A stretch of DNA of 30,076 nucleotides from assembly GCA_002336465.1 (NCBI GenBank), contig DDEP01000194.1, positions 1-30,076 of the forward strand, given 5' to 3'. Within the stretch, counting starts at the first letter, position 1. The number at the start of each line of letters is the position of its first letter. The translations under genes and the position numbers were made by a program. A model generated the notes under the pieces. The model saw nothing but the letters and a program-made list of their open reading frames with translations, was not told the origin of the DNA and did not search any database. This document shows positions 6,546 to 13,978 of this stretch, one piece after another. Source of the DNA: Pedobacter sp. UBA1951. Lineage in GTDB: Bacteria; Bacteroidota; Bacteroidia; Sphingobacteriales; Sphingobacteriaceae.

Positions 6546-7673
6546 TTGAAGATTGGCTACGATGGTAAAAGAGCCGCTAATAACCTTACTGGCTTAGGTA
6601 ATTACAGTCGCTCGCTCATTGAGCAGTTAGCTGTGATTTATCCTGCATGCAGCTTTTATGTGTACACCGCTAAAATCAAAGAAAGCCTGTTGCAGTTACC
6701 TCTCTTTAAACTCGGCAATGTACATTTAAAGCTGGCTAAAGTTAAAGGATTAGCCAAAGCCATGTGGCGAAGCTTTTCCATCAAAAAGCAGCTTGTTAAA
6801 GATGAAATCGACCTTTTTCATGGCTTAAGTCATGAAATACCTTTTGGCATACAGCATACCCAAGTTAAAAGCATTGTAACCATACATGATCTTATTTTTT
6901 TGCGCATGCCGCAGCTGTATAAATTGATCGACAGGAAAATCTATACATTTAAAAGCCGTTACGCTTGTATAAATGCCGATAGAATCATTGCCATAAGCGA
7001 ATGCACTAAAAAAGATATTATCGAGCTTTACAATATCCCCTCGTCAAAAATTGATGTGGTTTACCAAAGTTGTGATGATATTTTTAAAAAACTGCTTACA
7101 GAAGAGTTAAAGAAATCGGTACGTGAAAAATACCACTTACCCGAGCATTATATATTAAGTGTAGGTACTATAGAAGCAAGAAAAAATTTAGGGTTGATCA
7201 TAGAAGCCCTACCACATATTAATGAAGATTACAAGTTGATTGTAATAGGTAAAGAGACCAATTATGCTACGCTTGTAAAAGAAAAAATAAAAAATAAAAA
7301 TCTAGAAAACAGGGTAATTTTTCTCAAGGATGTACCATTTTCAGATTTCCCGGCCATTTATCAAAATGCAAAATTGTTCATCTATCCTTCTAGATATGAA
7401 GGATTTGGCATTCCCATTATAGAAGCACTATACAGTAAAGTTCCTGTAATAGCAGCTACAGGTTCATGCCTTGAAGAAGCAGGTGGACCAGATAGCATAT
7501 ATATACAACCCGATGATGCTGATGCCTTAGCAAAAATGAGCAACAGTATTTTATCTGACCCAACCCTAGCACAACATATGCAACATAAAGGTTATGAGTA
7601 CGTTCAAAAGTTTAATCACAATTTAGTTGCACATAACCTGATGAATTGTTACCTTAAAACTTTAAGCAACTAA
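6546..7673 (+). CDS. Glycosyltransferase family 4 (GT-B fold)
   Basis: This is a retaining glycosyltransferase using a nucleotide sugar, probably acting on a glycan or lipid-linked glycan at the inner face of the cytoplasmic membrane. From TTG 6546 it is 375 aa, starting MKIGYDGKRAANNLTGLGNY, the usual start of these proteins. The N-domain has FHGLSHEIPFG and the interdomain region SVGTIEARKNLGLIIEAL. The C-domain carries the EX7E motif EGFGIPIIE (E285 and E293) of GT4 donor binding. A TTG at 6471 would add 25 unconserved residues but would place the hairpin at 6508-6540 inside the coding region, so I prefer 6546. There is no Shine-Dalgarno. Two further glycosyltransferases follow. Acceptor and sugar are unknown. 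Confidence 0.88.
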   Translation: MKIGYDGKRAANNLTGLGNYSRSLIEQLAVIYPACSFYVYTAKIKESLLQLPLFKLGNVHLKLAKVKGLAKAMWRSFSIKKQLVKDEIDLFHGLSHEIPFGIQHTQVKSIVTIHDLIFLRMPQLYKLIDRKIYTFKSRYACINADRIIAISECTKKDIIELYNIPSSKIDVVYQSCDDIFKKLLTEELKKSVREKYHLPEHYILSVGTIEARKNLGLIIEALPHINEDYKLIVIGKETNYATLVKEKIKNKNLENRVIFLKDVPFSDFPAIYQNAKLFIYPSRYEGFGIPIIEALYSKVPVIAATGSCLEEAGGPDSIYIQPDDADALAKMSNSILSDPTLAQHMQHKGYEYVQKFNHNLVAHNLMNCYLKTLSN

Positions 7674-7722
7674 AACTAAGCCCTTTATTTATCCCTTAAA
7701 CAATTAAATCTCTTTACCATTA

Positions 7723-8604
7723 ATGAAAGTTGCAGGTTTTACATTTGTTCGCAATGCCGTTAAGAATGATTATCCCGTTGTAGAAGCCATCACTTCCATT
7801 CTGCCCATTTGCGATGAATTTATTGTAGCTCATGGTAATTCTGATGACGATACGCTCAAGCTAATTGAACAAATTGGTTCTGATAAGATTAAAATCATAC
7901 AAACTGTTTGGGACGATAGCCTTAGAGAAGGAGGCAGAACTTTTGCCCAAGAAACCGATAAAGCTTTCAACGCCATCAGCTCTGATGTTGACTGGGCATT
8001 TTACATACAAGCCGATGAATGTGTGCATGAAAAATACCTGCCCGTAATCAAAAAAGAGATGGAATTATGCTTAAATGACAAACGTATAGAAGGTTTGTTA
8101 TTTAACTATAAGCATTTCTATGGCTCTTATGATTTTTTTGCACAATCTAGACGCTGGTACCGCAGAGAAATTAGGGTAATACGGAACATTAAGGGTATGC
8201 ATTCTTATCGCGATGCGCAGGGCTTTAGGTTCAATGACCACAAAATCAATGTAAAACATATTGATGCTTACATTTATCACTATGGCTGGGTAAAGCCTCC
8301 TAAAGGGCTTAACCAGAAAGTTAGAAATTTCAATAAATTTTATACCCAAAATGATCAATGGATAGATACCACTTATCCTGAAGCTACTGATTTTGACTAT
8401 GGAAATGCCGATGAGTTGTTCAGGTTTACAGATACCCATCCATCGGTTTTTAACTCAAGGGTTCAGAATGGCAATTGGAAATTTAATTTTGACCCTACGC
8501 ATCTTAAAAACAAAATGCCTTTCAGACGTAAAGTGTTGGCATGGATAGAGAAATTAACAGGCATTAGATGTTTTGAATATAAAAATTATAAAAAGGTAGC
8601 ATAG
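7723..8604 (+). CDS. Glycosyltransferase, GT2-superfamily-like
   Basis: This 293-aa protein begins MKVAGFTFVRNAVKNDYPVV, the pattern of divergent GT-A glycosyltransferases that start with a 'nucleotide-binding FxRN' strand. FIVAHGNSDDDT fits the strand-loop contacting the nucleotide, and FYIQADECVHEKYL carries a QAD(E) motif in place of DXD for metal and donor binding. There are no transmembrane segments. The aromatic-rich middle (FNYKHFYGSYDFFAQSRRWY) is typical of this subgroup. It lies 49 nt after the GT4 gene and 4 nt before the next GT gene, so the three are probably co-transcribed. Sugar and acceptor are not predictable; the GT fold assignment is moderately firm. Confidence 0.8.
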   Translation: MKVAGFTFVRNAVKNDYPVVEAITSILPICDEFIVAHGNSDDDTLKLIEQIGSDKIKIIQTVWDDSLREGGRTFAQETDKAFNAISSDVDWAFYIQADECVHEKYLPVIKKEMELCLNDKRIEGLLFNYKHFYGSYDFFAQSRRWYRREIRVIRNIKGMHSYRDAQGFRFNDHKINVKHIDAYIYHYGWVKPPKGLNQKVRNFNKFYTQNDQWIDTTYPEATDFDYGNADELFRFTDTHPSVFNSRVQNGNWKFNFDPTHLKNKMPFRRKVLAWIEKLTGIRCFEYKNYKKVA

Positions 8605-8608
8605 GTAA

Positions 8609-9601
8609 ATGACAGAGAACTTTAAAAGTATTTCGGTAGTCTTACCTAACTATAATGGTAAGCATTTGTTGGAAAAGTACATTCCTTCTGTTTACCATGC
8701 ATTGCACCACAGTCAACTCGATTTTGAATTTATTGTAGTTGACGATTGCTCATGCGACAATTCTGTTGGATTCATAACAGAACATTATCCTGAGATACAA
8801 CTGATCAAGAACATTTATAACGGTGGTTTTTCTTATACCTGTAATCAGGGCATAAAACGTGCATCCAAAGATCTTGTTCTTTTGCTTAACTCTGATGTTG
8901 AACTTACTCCCGATTATTTCGAAAAGCAGTTAAGCTATTTCAATTTGCCCGATACTTTTGGGGTAATGGGCTGCATCATGAACTTTGATGGCAAGAAAAT
9001 TGAAGATACCGCAAGGATGCCTAAGTTCAAGGGTTTTAAATTTAAGGCCAATCGTTTTTATTATGTTGAAGACACCGATCATTTAACACTTACCTGCTAT
9101 TTATCGGGGGCCAATGCGTTAATAGATCGCAAAAAGCTTGTTATGCTAAATGGCTTTGATGAAATCTATTCTCCTTTTTATTTCGAGGATTTTGATTTAG
9201 GGCTTAGAGCATGGAAAATGGGCTGGTCTTCTTATTATGAGCATAAAGCTATCTGCTTTCATCAAATCAGTTCATCTACCAATAAGCTCAACAAATCAAA
9301 CTTTGTAAAAATCATTTATAACAGGAATAGTTTTATTTTACAGAGCATCCATTTAAACGGAGCTAAAAGAAATTTATGGTATGTACAATTGTTTACGCTT
9401 ACCCTCCTTGGTCATTTCGTAAAAGGTGACTTCTGGATATTAAAAAGCCTTAAACAATTCTTAATGATGCACACAGACATCGCCAGATCACGCCATAAAA
9501 ATATGCAGCTTCAAAAACAAGCAGGTGTTAATATCAGTTTGGAAAATATTGTAGATACCATAAAAAATTCAATAATCGGTAAAAAAGCCAAATGGTTGTA
9601 G
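8609..9601 (+). CDS. Glycosyltransferase family 2 (rhamnosyltransferase-like)
   Basis: This is an inverting GT-A glycosyltransferase of 330 aa. The donor site shows ISVVLPNYNG (8-17), IVVDDCSCDNS with DD at 45-46, and the metal-binding NSD at 94-96 (LLLNSDVELTP). The acceptor loop carries YFEDFDLGLRAWKMGW, with the ED motif supplying the likely catalytic base. The C-terminus is helical and basic, perhaps membrane-associated, with no clear transmembrane helix. The closest pattern is the WbbL-like rhamnosyltransferases, but substrate is not determinable. It starts 4 nt after the previous gene. Its stop at 9599-9601 precedes the tsaC ATG at 9604 by 2 nt, so translational coupling is likely. Confidence 0.9.
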   Translation: MTENFKSISVVLPNYNGKHLLEKYIPSVYHALHHSQLDFEFIVVDDCSCDNSVGFITEHYPEIQLIKNIYNGGFSYTCNQGIKRASKDLVLLLNSDVELTPDYFEKQLSYFNLPDTFGVMGCIMNFDGKKIEDTARMPKFKGFKFKANRFYYVEDTDHLTLTCYLSGANALIDRKKLVMLNGFDEIYSPFYFEDFDLGLRAWKMGWSSYYEHKAICFHQISSSTNKLNKSNFVKIIYNRNSFILQSIHLNGAKRNLWYVQLFTLTLLGHFVKGDFWILKSLKQFLMMHTDIARSRHKNMQLQKQAGVNISLENIVDTIKNSIIGKKAKWL

Positions 9602-9603
9602 CC

Positions 9604-10167
9604 ATGAAAGAAGAAATCAACAAAGCGTTAGAAGTTCTCAAAAACGGTGGTGTAATTCTTTATCCTACCGATACGGTTTGGGGCTTAGGCTGTGACGCCA
9701 CAAATGAAACTGCCGTTGCAAAAGTAAACGAGATTAAAGGCAGGGCAGCAGATAAAAGCCTTATTGTACTATTAGATAATGACAATAAACTGGCATCCTA
9801 TGTAAATGATGTACCTGAAGTTGCCTATGATCTTATTGAATATGCGGAAAACCCTTTGACCATAGTTTTTTCAAATGCTAAAAATCTTGCTCCAAGTGCA
9901 ATCAACGCCGATGGCAGCATAGGCATTCGCATTCCAAAACACGAATTTTGCCAACAGCTTCTGCAACGTTTCAGAAAACCTATTGTTTCTACTTCTGCCA
10001 ACATCAGCGGACAGCCTACACCTCGTTTTTTTGATGAAATCAGTGACGAAATTTTAGATGCAGTAGATTATGTAGTAAATTGGGAACAGGAGAACAGAAC
10101 GGTTAAAAAACCTTCCACAATTATCAAACTAAGCCCATCAGGACAGTTTGAGTTTATCAGAAAATAA
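9604..10167 (+). CDS. tsaC: L-threonylcarbamoyladenylate synthase (YrdC/TsaC type)
   Basis: This enzyme makes threonylcarbamoyl-AMP from threonine, bicarbonate and ATP, the first step of the t6A modification at position 37 of ANN-decoding tRNAs. The single YrdC domain (187 aa from ATG 9604) shows GGVILYPTDTVWGLGCDAT, the basic KGRAADKSLIVL stretch and STSANISGQPTP. The C-terminal Sua5 domain of longer homologues is missing, as in TsaC-type proteins. An in-frame ATG at 9592 overlaps the end of the upstream glycosyltransferase and would add four residues; I prefer 9604. It lies directly behind the glycosyltransferases and ahead of cca. No other t6A gene (tsaB, tsaD, tsaE) is in view. Confidence 0.93.
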   Translation: MKEEINKALEVLKNGGVILYPTDTVWGLGCDATNETAVAKVNEIKGRAADKSLIVLLDNDNKLASYVNDVPEVAYDLIEYAENPLTIVFSNAKNLAPSAINADGSIGIRIPKHEFCQQLLQRFRKPIVSTSANISGQPTPRFFDEISDEILDAVDYVVNWEQENRTVKKPSTIIKLSPSGQFEFIRK

Positions 10168-10206
10168 TAGACTTTTTCTTTAAGTCTTATTTTTACTGTG
10201 TTTTAT

Positions 10207-10214
10207 TAACTTTG
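10207..10214 (+). promoter_or_regulatory. cca promoter -7 box (TAACTTTG)
   Basis: TAACTTTG is a perfect TAnnTTTG followed by CA, as in many Bacteroidota promoters. No good -33 TTG is visible at the right distance. The predicted transcription start near 10218 lies downstream of the TTG at 10212, which argues that TTG is not the translation start of cca. Confidence 0.5.
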
Positions 10215-10262
10215 CAGGAGCGTTTTTATTACAGGATCAATCCCTCAAATACACCTATCAAC

Positions 10263-11672
10263 TTGTATAAAATTAATTTAGAAAACCCTGTTTTTAAGAT
10301 ATTAGCCGAAACCGCAGCTAAGGAAGGAACTGAGATATACGTAATAGGAGGTTTTGTAAGAGATATATTCTTAAAAAGACCTTCTAAGGATATTGATATC
10401 GTGGTATTGGGAAACGGAATAGATTTTGCCGAAAAAGTCGGTAAAAAACTAAAATCTACCGTTTCGGTGTTTAAGAACTTTGGTACGGCCATGCTTAAAT
10501 ACAATGAACTTGAAATTGAGTTTGTAGGCGCACGAAAAGAATCATACCGAGCCAATTCACGCAAACCCATTGTAGAGAACGGTACTTTGGCTGATGATCA
10601 GTTACGAAGAGATTTTACCATAAATGCTTTGGCCATTTCGCTTAACCCAAGTAATTATGGCGAGGTTATAGATCCTTTTAATGGGCTTGAAGATTTAGAA
10701 AATAAGTTAATCCGTACACCTTTAGATCCTGCTATTACTTTTTCTGATGATCCATTACGCATGATGCGAGCTATTCGTTTTGCAACACAACTCAATTTTA
10801 AGATAGACCAAGTTGCTTTAGTTGCCATACATACCCAAAAAGAACGCATCAACATCGTGTCAAAAGAGCGCATAACCGACGAGTTGAACAAAATCATCTT
10901 AGCTAAAACACCCTCTATTGGGTTTAACTATTTGTTTGATACTGGCCTATTGCACCTCATTTTTCCGCAAATGGCAAAATTGCATGGTGTTGATACTCGG
11001 AACGGAAAAGCGCATAAAGACAATTTTTACCATACCTTACAGGTTTTAGACAATATTAGCCAAACCTCTGATGATTTGTGGTTACGTTGGGCCGCCATAT
11101 TACATGATATTGCCAAACCTGCTACCAAACGCTTTGAAGAAGGACATGGCTGGACTTTTCATGGACATGAAGACAAAGGCGCCAGAATGGTACCCCACAT
11201 TTTCGCTCATCTTAAATTACCACTTAATGACAAGATGAAGTTTGTGCAAAAGTTGGTATTGCTGCACCTTCGCCCTATTGTTTTAGCGCAGGATAAAGTA
11301 ACCGACTCTGCTGTACGCAGGCTCCTTTTCGAAGCTGGAAATGAGATAGAAAGCCTTATGTTATTATGTCAGGCAGATATTACCACCAAGAACGAATATA
11401 AAGTCAAAAAATACCGCAATAACTTTGAGCTGGTAAAGCAGAAACTCAAAGACGTTGAGGAGCGTGATCAGTTGCGCAATTGGCAACCACCTATTACAGG
11501 TAATGATATTATGCAAACCTTTGGTTTAAGTGCAGGTAGAGAAGTAGGCCTACTTAAAAATGCAATAAGAGAAGCGATATTGGAAGGTGAAATAAGCAAT
11601 AATTATCAGGAAGCTTATGATTTTATGTTGCAAAAAGGTATAGAAATGGGTTTAAATCCCTTATCTGAATAA
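10263..11672 (+). CDS. cca: CCA tRNA nucleotidyltransferase with HD domain
   Basis: This class II polymerase-beta-like enzyme adds or repairs the 3'-CCA end of tRNAs. From TTG 10263 it is 469 aa (MYKINLENPVFKIL...). The head domain has GGFVRD (29-34) and the metal-binding DID of SKDIDIVVLG (D43, D45), then RRDFTINALA and DPLRMMRAIRFATQL for nucleotide selection. The C-terminal part holds an HD phosphohydrolase-like domain with HD at 281-282 (LHDIAKPATKRF), common in Bacteroidota CCA enzymes. A longer frame opens at TTG 10212, but that codon sits in the -7 box (10207-10214), so I take the next TTG. No ATG is available upstream of the conserved head. It is probably transcribed from its own promoter as well as from tsaC read-through. 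Confidence 0.94.
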   Translation: MYKINLENPVFKILAETAAKEGTEIYVIGGFVRDIFLKRPSKDIDIVVLGNGIDFAEKVGKKLKSTVSVFKNFGTAMLKYNELEIEFVGARKESYRANSRKPIVENGTLADDQLRRDFTINALAISLNPSNYGEVIDPFNGLEDLENKLIRTPLDPAITFSDDPLRMMRAIRFATQLNFKIDQVALVAIHTQKERINIVSKERITDELNKIILAKTPSIGFNYLFDTGLLHLIFPQMAKLHGVDTRNGKAHKDNFYHTLQVLDNISQTSDDLWLRWAAILHDIAKPATKRFEEGHGWTFHGHEDKGARMVPHIFAHLKLPLNDKMKFVQKLVLLHLRPIVLAQDKVTDSAVRRLLFEAGNEIESLMLLCQADITTKNEYKVKKYRNNFELVKQKLKDVEERDQLRNWQPPITGNDIMQTFGLSAGREVGLLKNAIREAILEGEISNNYQEAYDFMLQKGIEMGLNPLSE

Positions 11673-11737
11673 TTTAAACGCTCAAAAAATCATTAATAAT
11701 TTATATTTTTACGTTAGCAATTTATTTAATACCCAGA

Positions 11738-12388
11738 ATGGCAATTTACAGATTTAGAATATCTTTTGAAGATTTTGATGACATTAACAGAGAAATAGAT
11801 ATTAAACCTGGTCAGACCTTCGAAGATTTACACAGAGCGATACATAAGTCAACAGGCTATAATGCCGAGAAATCTTCTTCATTTTATGTAAGCACAGATA
11901 ACTGGATTAAAGGCGAAGAAATTGCGCTTATGCCTAATCAGCGTAAAATAGACAATGGTGTGGTACTAATGGAAAAGACAAAAATCAGTAGCTTTATAGA
12001 AGATCCTCATCAAAAATTTTACTATACCTATAATTTTGAACGTCCGTACGATTTTCATGTTGAACTGATCAAGATCATCATGGAAAACGACCCAAATATT
12101 GAATATCCTTACATTGTAAAGAGTGTTGGTGAAGCACCAAAGATCATGGATAAAGGATCTATAGGCAGTGCCAGCGTTGCCAGCAGTTCTTCATCTGATG
12201 ATTTTGACTTCCTTAATGAAATGGATTTCGTACCAGAAGATACCGATGAACTTGAAGCCATGGGTGGCAGAGGCATCAATGCCCAAGAAGAAGAGGAAGA
12301 AGAGGAAAACGAAGAAGATGATGTGTTTTCTAACGACGAGGATGAATATGACAATGGTAATTATAGCGAAGAACGCGATGATTATTAA
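11738..12388 (+). CDS. IS1096 element passenger TnpR-like (pRiA4b ORF-3-like) protein with acidic tail
   Basis: The N-terminal half (about residues 1-135: AIYRFRISFEDFDDINREID, then GQTFEDLHRAIHKSTGYNAE and SSSFYVSTDNWIKGEEI) matches the plasmid pRiA4b ORF-3-like family, which annotation pipelines call IS1096 passenger TnpR. It is not a serine recombinase: no resolvase catalytic motif is present. Residues about 150-216 are a Ser-rich linker followed by an extremely acidic tail (runs of Glu/Asp such as EEEEEEENEEDD), encoded by a purine-rich gaa/gag repeat. Function is unknown. It lies 65 nt after cca and 40 nt before miaA with no transposase or terminal repeats nearby, so it appears to be a resident chromosomal gene. 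Confidence 0.85.
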   Translation: MAIYRFRISFEDFDDINREIDIKPGQTFEDLHRAIHKSTGYNAEKSSSFYVSTDNWIKGEEIALMPNQRKIDNGVVLMEKTKISSFIEDPHQKFYYTYNFERPYDFHVELIKIIMENDPNIEYPYIVKSVGEAPKIMDKGSIGSASVASSSSSDDFDFLNEMDFVPEDTDELEAMGGRGINAQEEEEEEENEEDDVFSNDEDEYDNGNYSEERDDY

Positions 12389-12428
12389 ATAAACAGCCTA
12401 TTCAATCCTTAAATATTACAACAAGCCC

Positions 12429-13337
12429 ATGCCACAGAAAAATCTCATCGTTGTAGTTGGGCCAACAGCCATTGGTAAGACTGCCTTAGCCATAGACTTA
12501 GCTAAGGCATTTAATACCGAGATCATATCTGCTGATTCTCGCCAGTTTTTTAAAGAAATGAGTATCGGTACGGCCAAACCCTCAATAGAAGAACAGGCCG
12601 CAGCTCCACATCATTTTATTGATTCGCATAGTGTAACTACTCTGTTCAGTACAGGCGATTTTGAAGTAGAAGCTCTGCAGGTTATAGAAAAGCTGTTTAA
12701 AGCACATGACACTGTTATTATGGTGGGCGGATCTGGTTTATACATCAATGCGGTATGTAATGGTCTTGATGATCTTCCAGACATAGACCTTAATATAAGA
12801 GAGCAATTGAATCTTCTCTTTGAAAATGAAGGTATAGAAGCCATCAGAAATAAATTGGCATTGCTAGATCCTGAATATTTTGCAAAAGTAGATCAAAGCA
12901 ACCCTCAGCGTATGATCAGAGGTTTGGAAGTGGTTCTATCTACGGGTAAAAAATTGAGTTCCATGTTAACCTCTCAAAAAAAACAGCGACCTTTTAACAT
13001 GATAAAAATCGGTTTAAATACCGAACGTGAAACGCTCTATAATCGTATCAATCAAAGGGTAGATCTAATGGTAAAAGAAGGACTGGTTGATGAGGTTAAA
13101 AGTCTTGAAAAATACAGAAATTACAATGCGCTCAATACAGTAGGGTATGCCGAAATCTTTGAATATTTAGATGGCAAAACCAATCTTGAAACGGCTATAG
13201 AAAAAATTAAACAAAACACCAGACGCTTTGCTAAAAGACAAATTACATGGTTTAAACGCGATGAAGAAATCAAATGGTTTGAACCTCAACAAACCCAAGA
13301 AATCCTTACTTATCTAAAGACTGTTGTAACCTCTTAA
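12429..13337 (+). CDS. miaA: tRNA dimethylallyltransferase
   Basis: MiaA transfers dimethylallyl from DMAPP to N6 of A37 in tRNAs reading UNN codons, giving i6A. The 302 aa are the usual length. Visible are the P-loop GPTAIGKTALA (11-21), SADSRQ (34-39) with the catalytic Asp/Arg region, GGSGLYINAV, DQSNPQRMIRGLEV, and the C-terminal NTRRFAKRQITWFKRD typical of the family. ATG 12429 gives the expected N-terminus. It probably shares a transcript with the upstream TnpR-like gene (40-nt gap). Its TAA stop (13335-13337) overlaps the converging cdd stop in the tetranucleotide TTAA, so no terminator separates the two genes. Confidence 0.96.
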   Translation: MPQKNLIVVVGPTAIGKTALAIDLAKAFNTEIISADSRQFFKEMSIGTAKPSIEEQAAAPHHFIDSHSVTTLFSTGDFEVEALQVIEKLFKAHDTVIMVGGSGLYINAVCNGLDDLPDIDLNIREQLNLLFENEGIEAIRNKLALLDPEYFAKVDQSNPQRMIRGLEVVLSTGKKLSSMLTSQKKQRPFNMIKIGLNTERETLYNRINQRVDLMVKEGLVDEVKSLEKYRNYNALNTVGYAEIFEYLDGKTNLETAIEKIKQNTRRFAKRQITWFKRDEEIKWFEPQQTQEILTYLKTVVTS

Positions 13338-13828
13338 GCACCTACACTTAATCTGTTCTCTACAAACAAGAAAGGTAACAGGCTTTTAATACCATTAACT
13401 TTTAAAATCTTTCCTCCTATACAATAGAACAGAACCGTTATGGGTGCATTTTGCTTTTGCTCAAACTCTGCCATAACCTGTAAGCAAGCGCCACATGAAG
13501 TTATCGGTTGTTCTATCTTAAATTGATCCGTATATGCTGTAATGGCCATTTTACTGATTATTGCATCAGGATACTTGGCCCCTATGCTAAACAAAGCTAC
13601 CCGTTCTGCACATAAACCAGAAGGATAAGCCACATTTTCTTGGTTACTTCCTAAAACAATCTCTCCACTGTTCAATAAAACTGCATTGCCTACCTTAAAT
13701 TTAGAGTAAGGAGAATAAGAGGTATTTAAGGCAGCTTCTGCTTTTTCGCAAAGTAGCCTATCCTCCTCACTTAACTCTGTTAAATTATGATATGCTTCGT
13801 AGTTAATTGTAAACTCCAATTTTTCCAT
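13334..13828 (-). CDS. cdd: Cytidine deaminase
   Basis: This enzyme deaminates cytidine and deoxycytidine to uridine forms in pyrimidine salvage. The 164 aa include the substrate region SPYSKFKVGNAVLLNSGEIV (39-58) and zinc motifs CAER (C73, with proton-shuttle E75) and SCGACLQ (C112, C115). The three-cysteine zinc site marks the homotetrameric class rather than the His-containing dimeric E. coli type. Length is somewhat above the 130-140 aa tetrameric norm because of an N-terminal extension of about 20-25 aa. The start is ATG 13828 and the gene stands alone. Confidence 0.94.
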   Translation of the reverse strand: MEKLEFTINYEAYHNLTELSEEDRLLCEKAEAALNTSYSPYSKFKVGNAVLLNSGEIVLGSNQENVAYPSGLCAERVALFSIGAKYPDAIISKMAITAYTDQFKIEQPITSCGACLQVMAEFEQKQNAPITVLFYCIGGKILKVNGIKSLLPFLFVENRLSVGA

Positions 13829-13978
13829 AATTGCTAAACATACTCATTATTACAGCTTTTCAAGAAAAAAATCGCTTTTTTTATTCCAATCTCTAAACTT
13901 TTATCCTCTTTTATTGTTTAATTTTATAATGTTTAAATTAAGTCAGTTTTCAATTTTATAAAGCATAATTCTCCCGTT

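Noticed and set aside
8098..8439. 113-codon minus-strand frame inside the middle glycosyltransferase gene
   Set aside because: Antisense to a well-supported gene; no family resemblance or promoter.
11738..12388. TnpR resolvase or an active insertion sequence
   Set aside because: The family name is historical: no serine-recombinase motif, no transposase, no flanking inverted repeats or duplications.
12109..12392. Ser-rich minus frame and a second plus frame over the acidic tail
   Set aside because: Both are alternate readings of the repetitive gaa/gag tract of the TnpR-like gene; the poly-Ser and poly-Lys character is a codon artefact.
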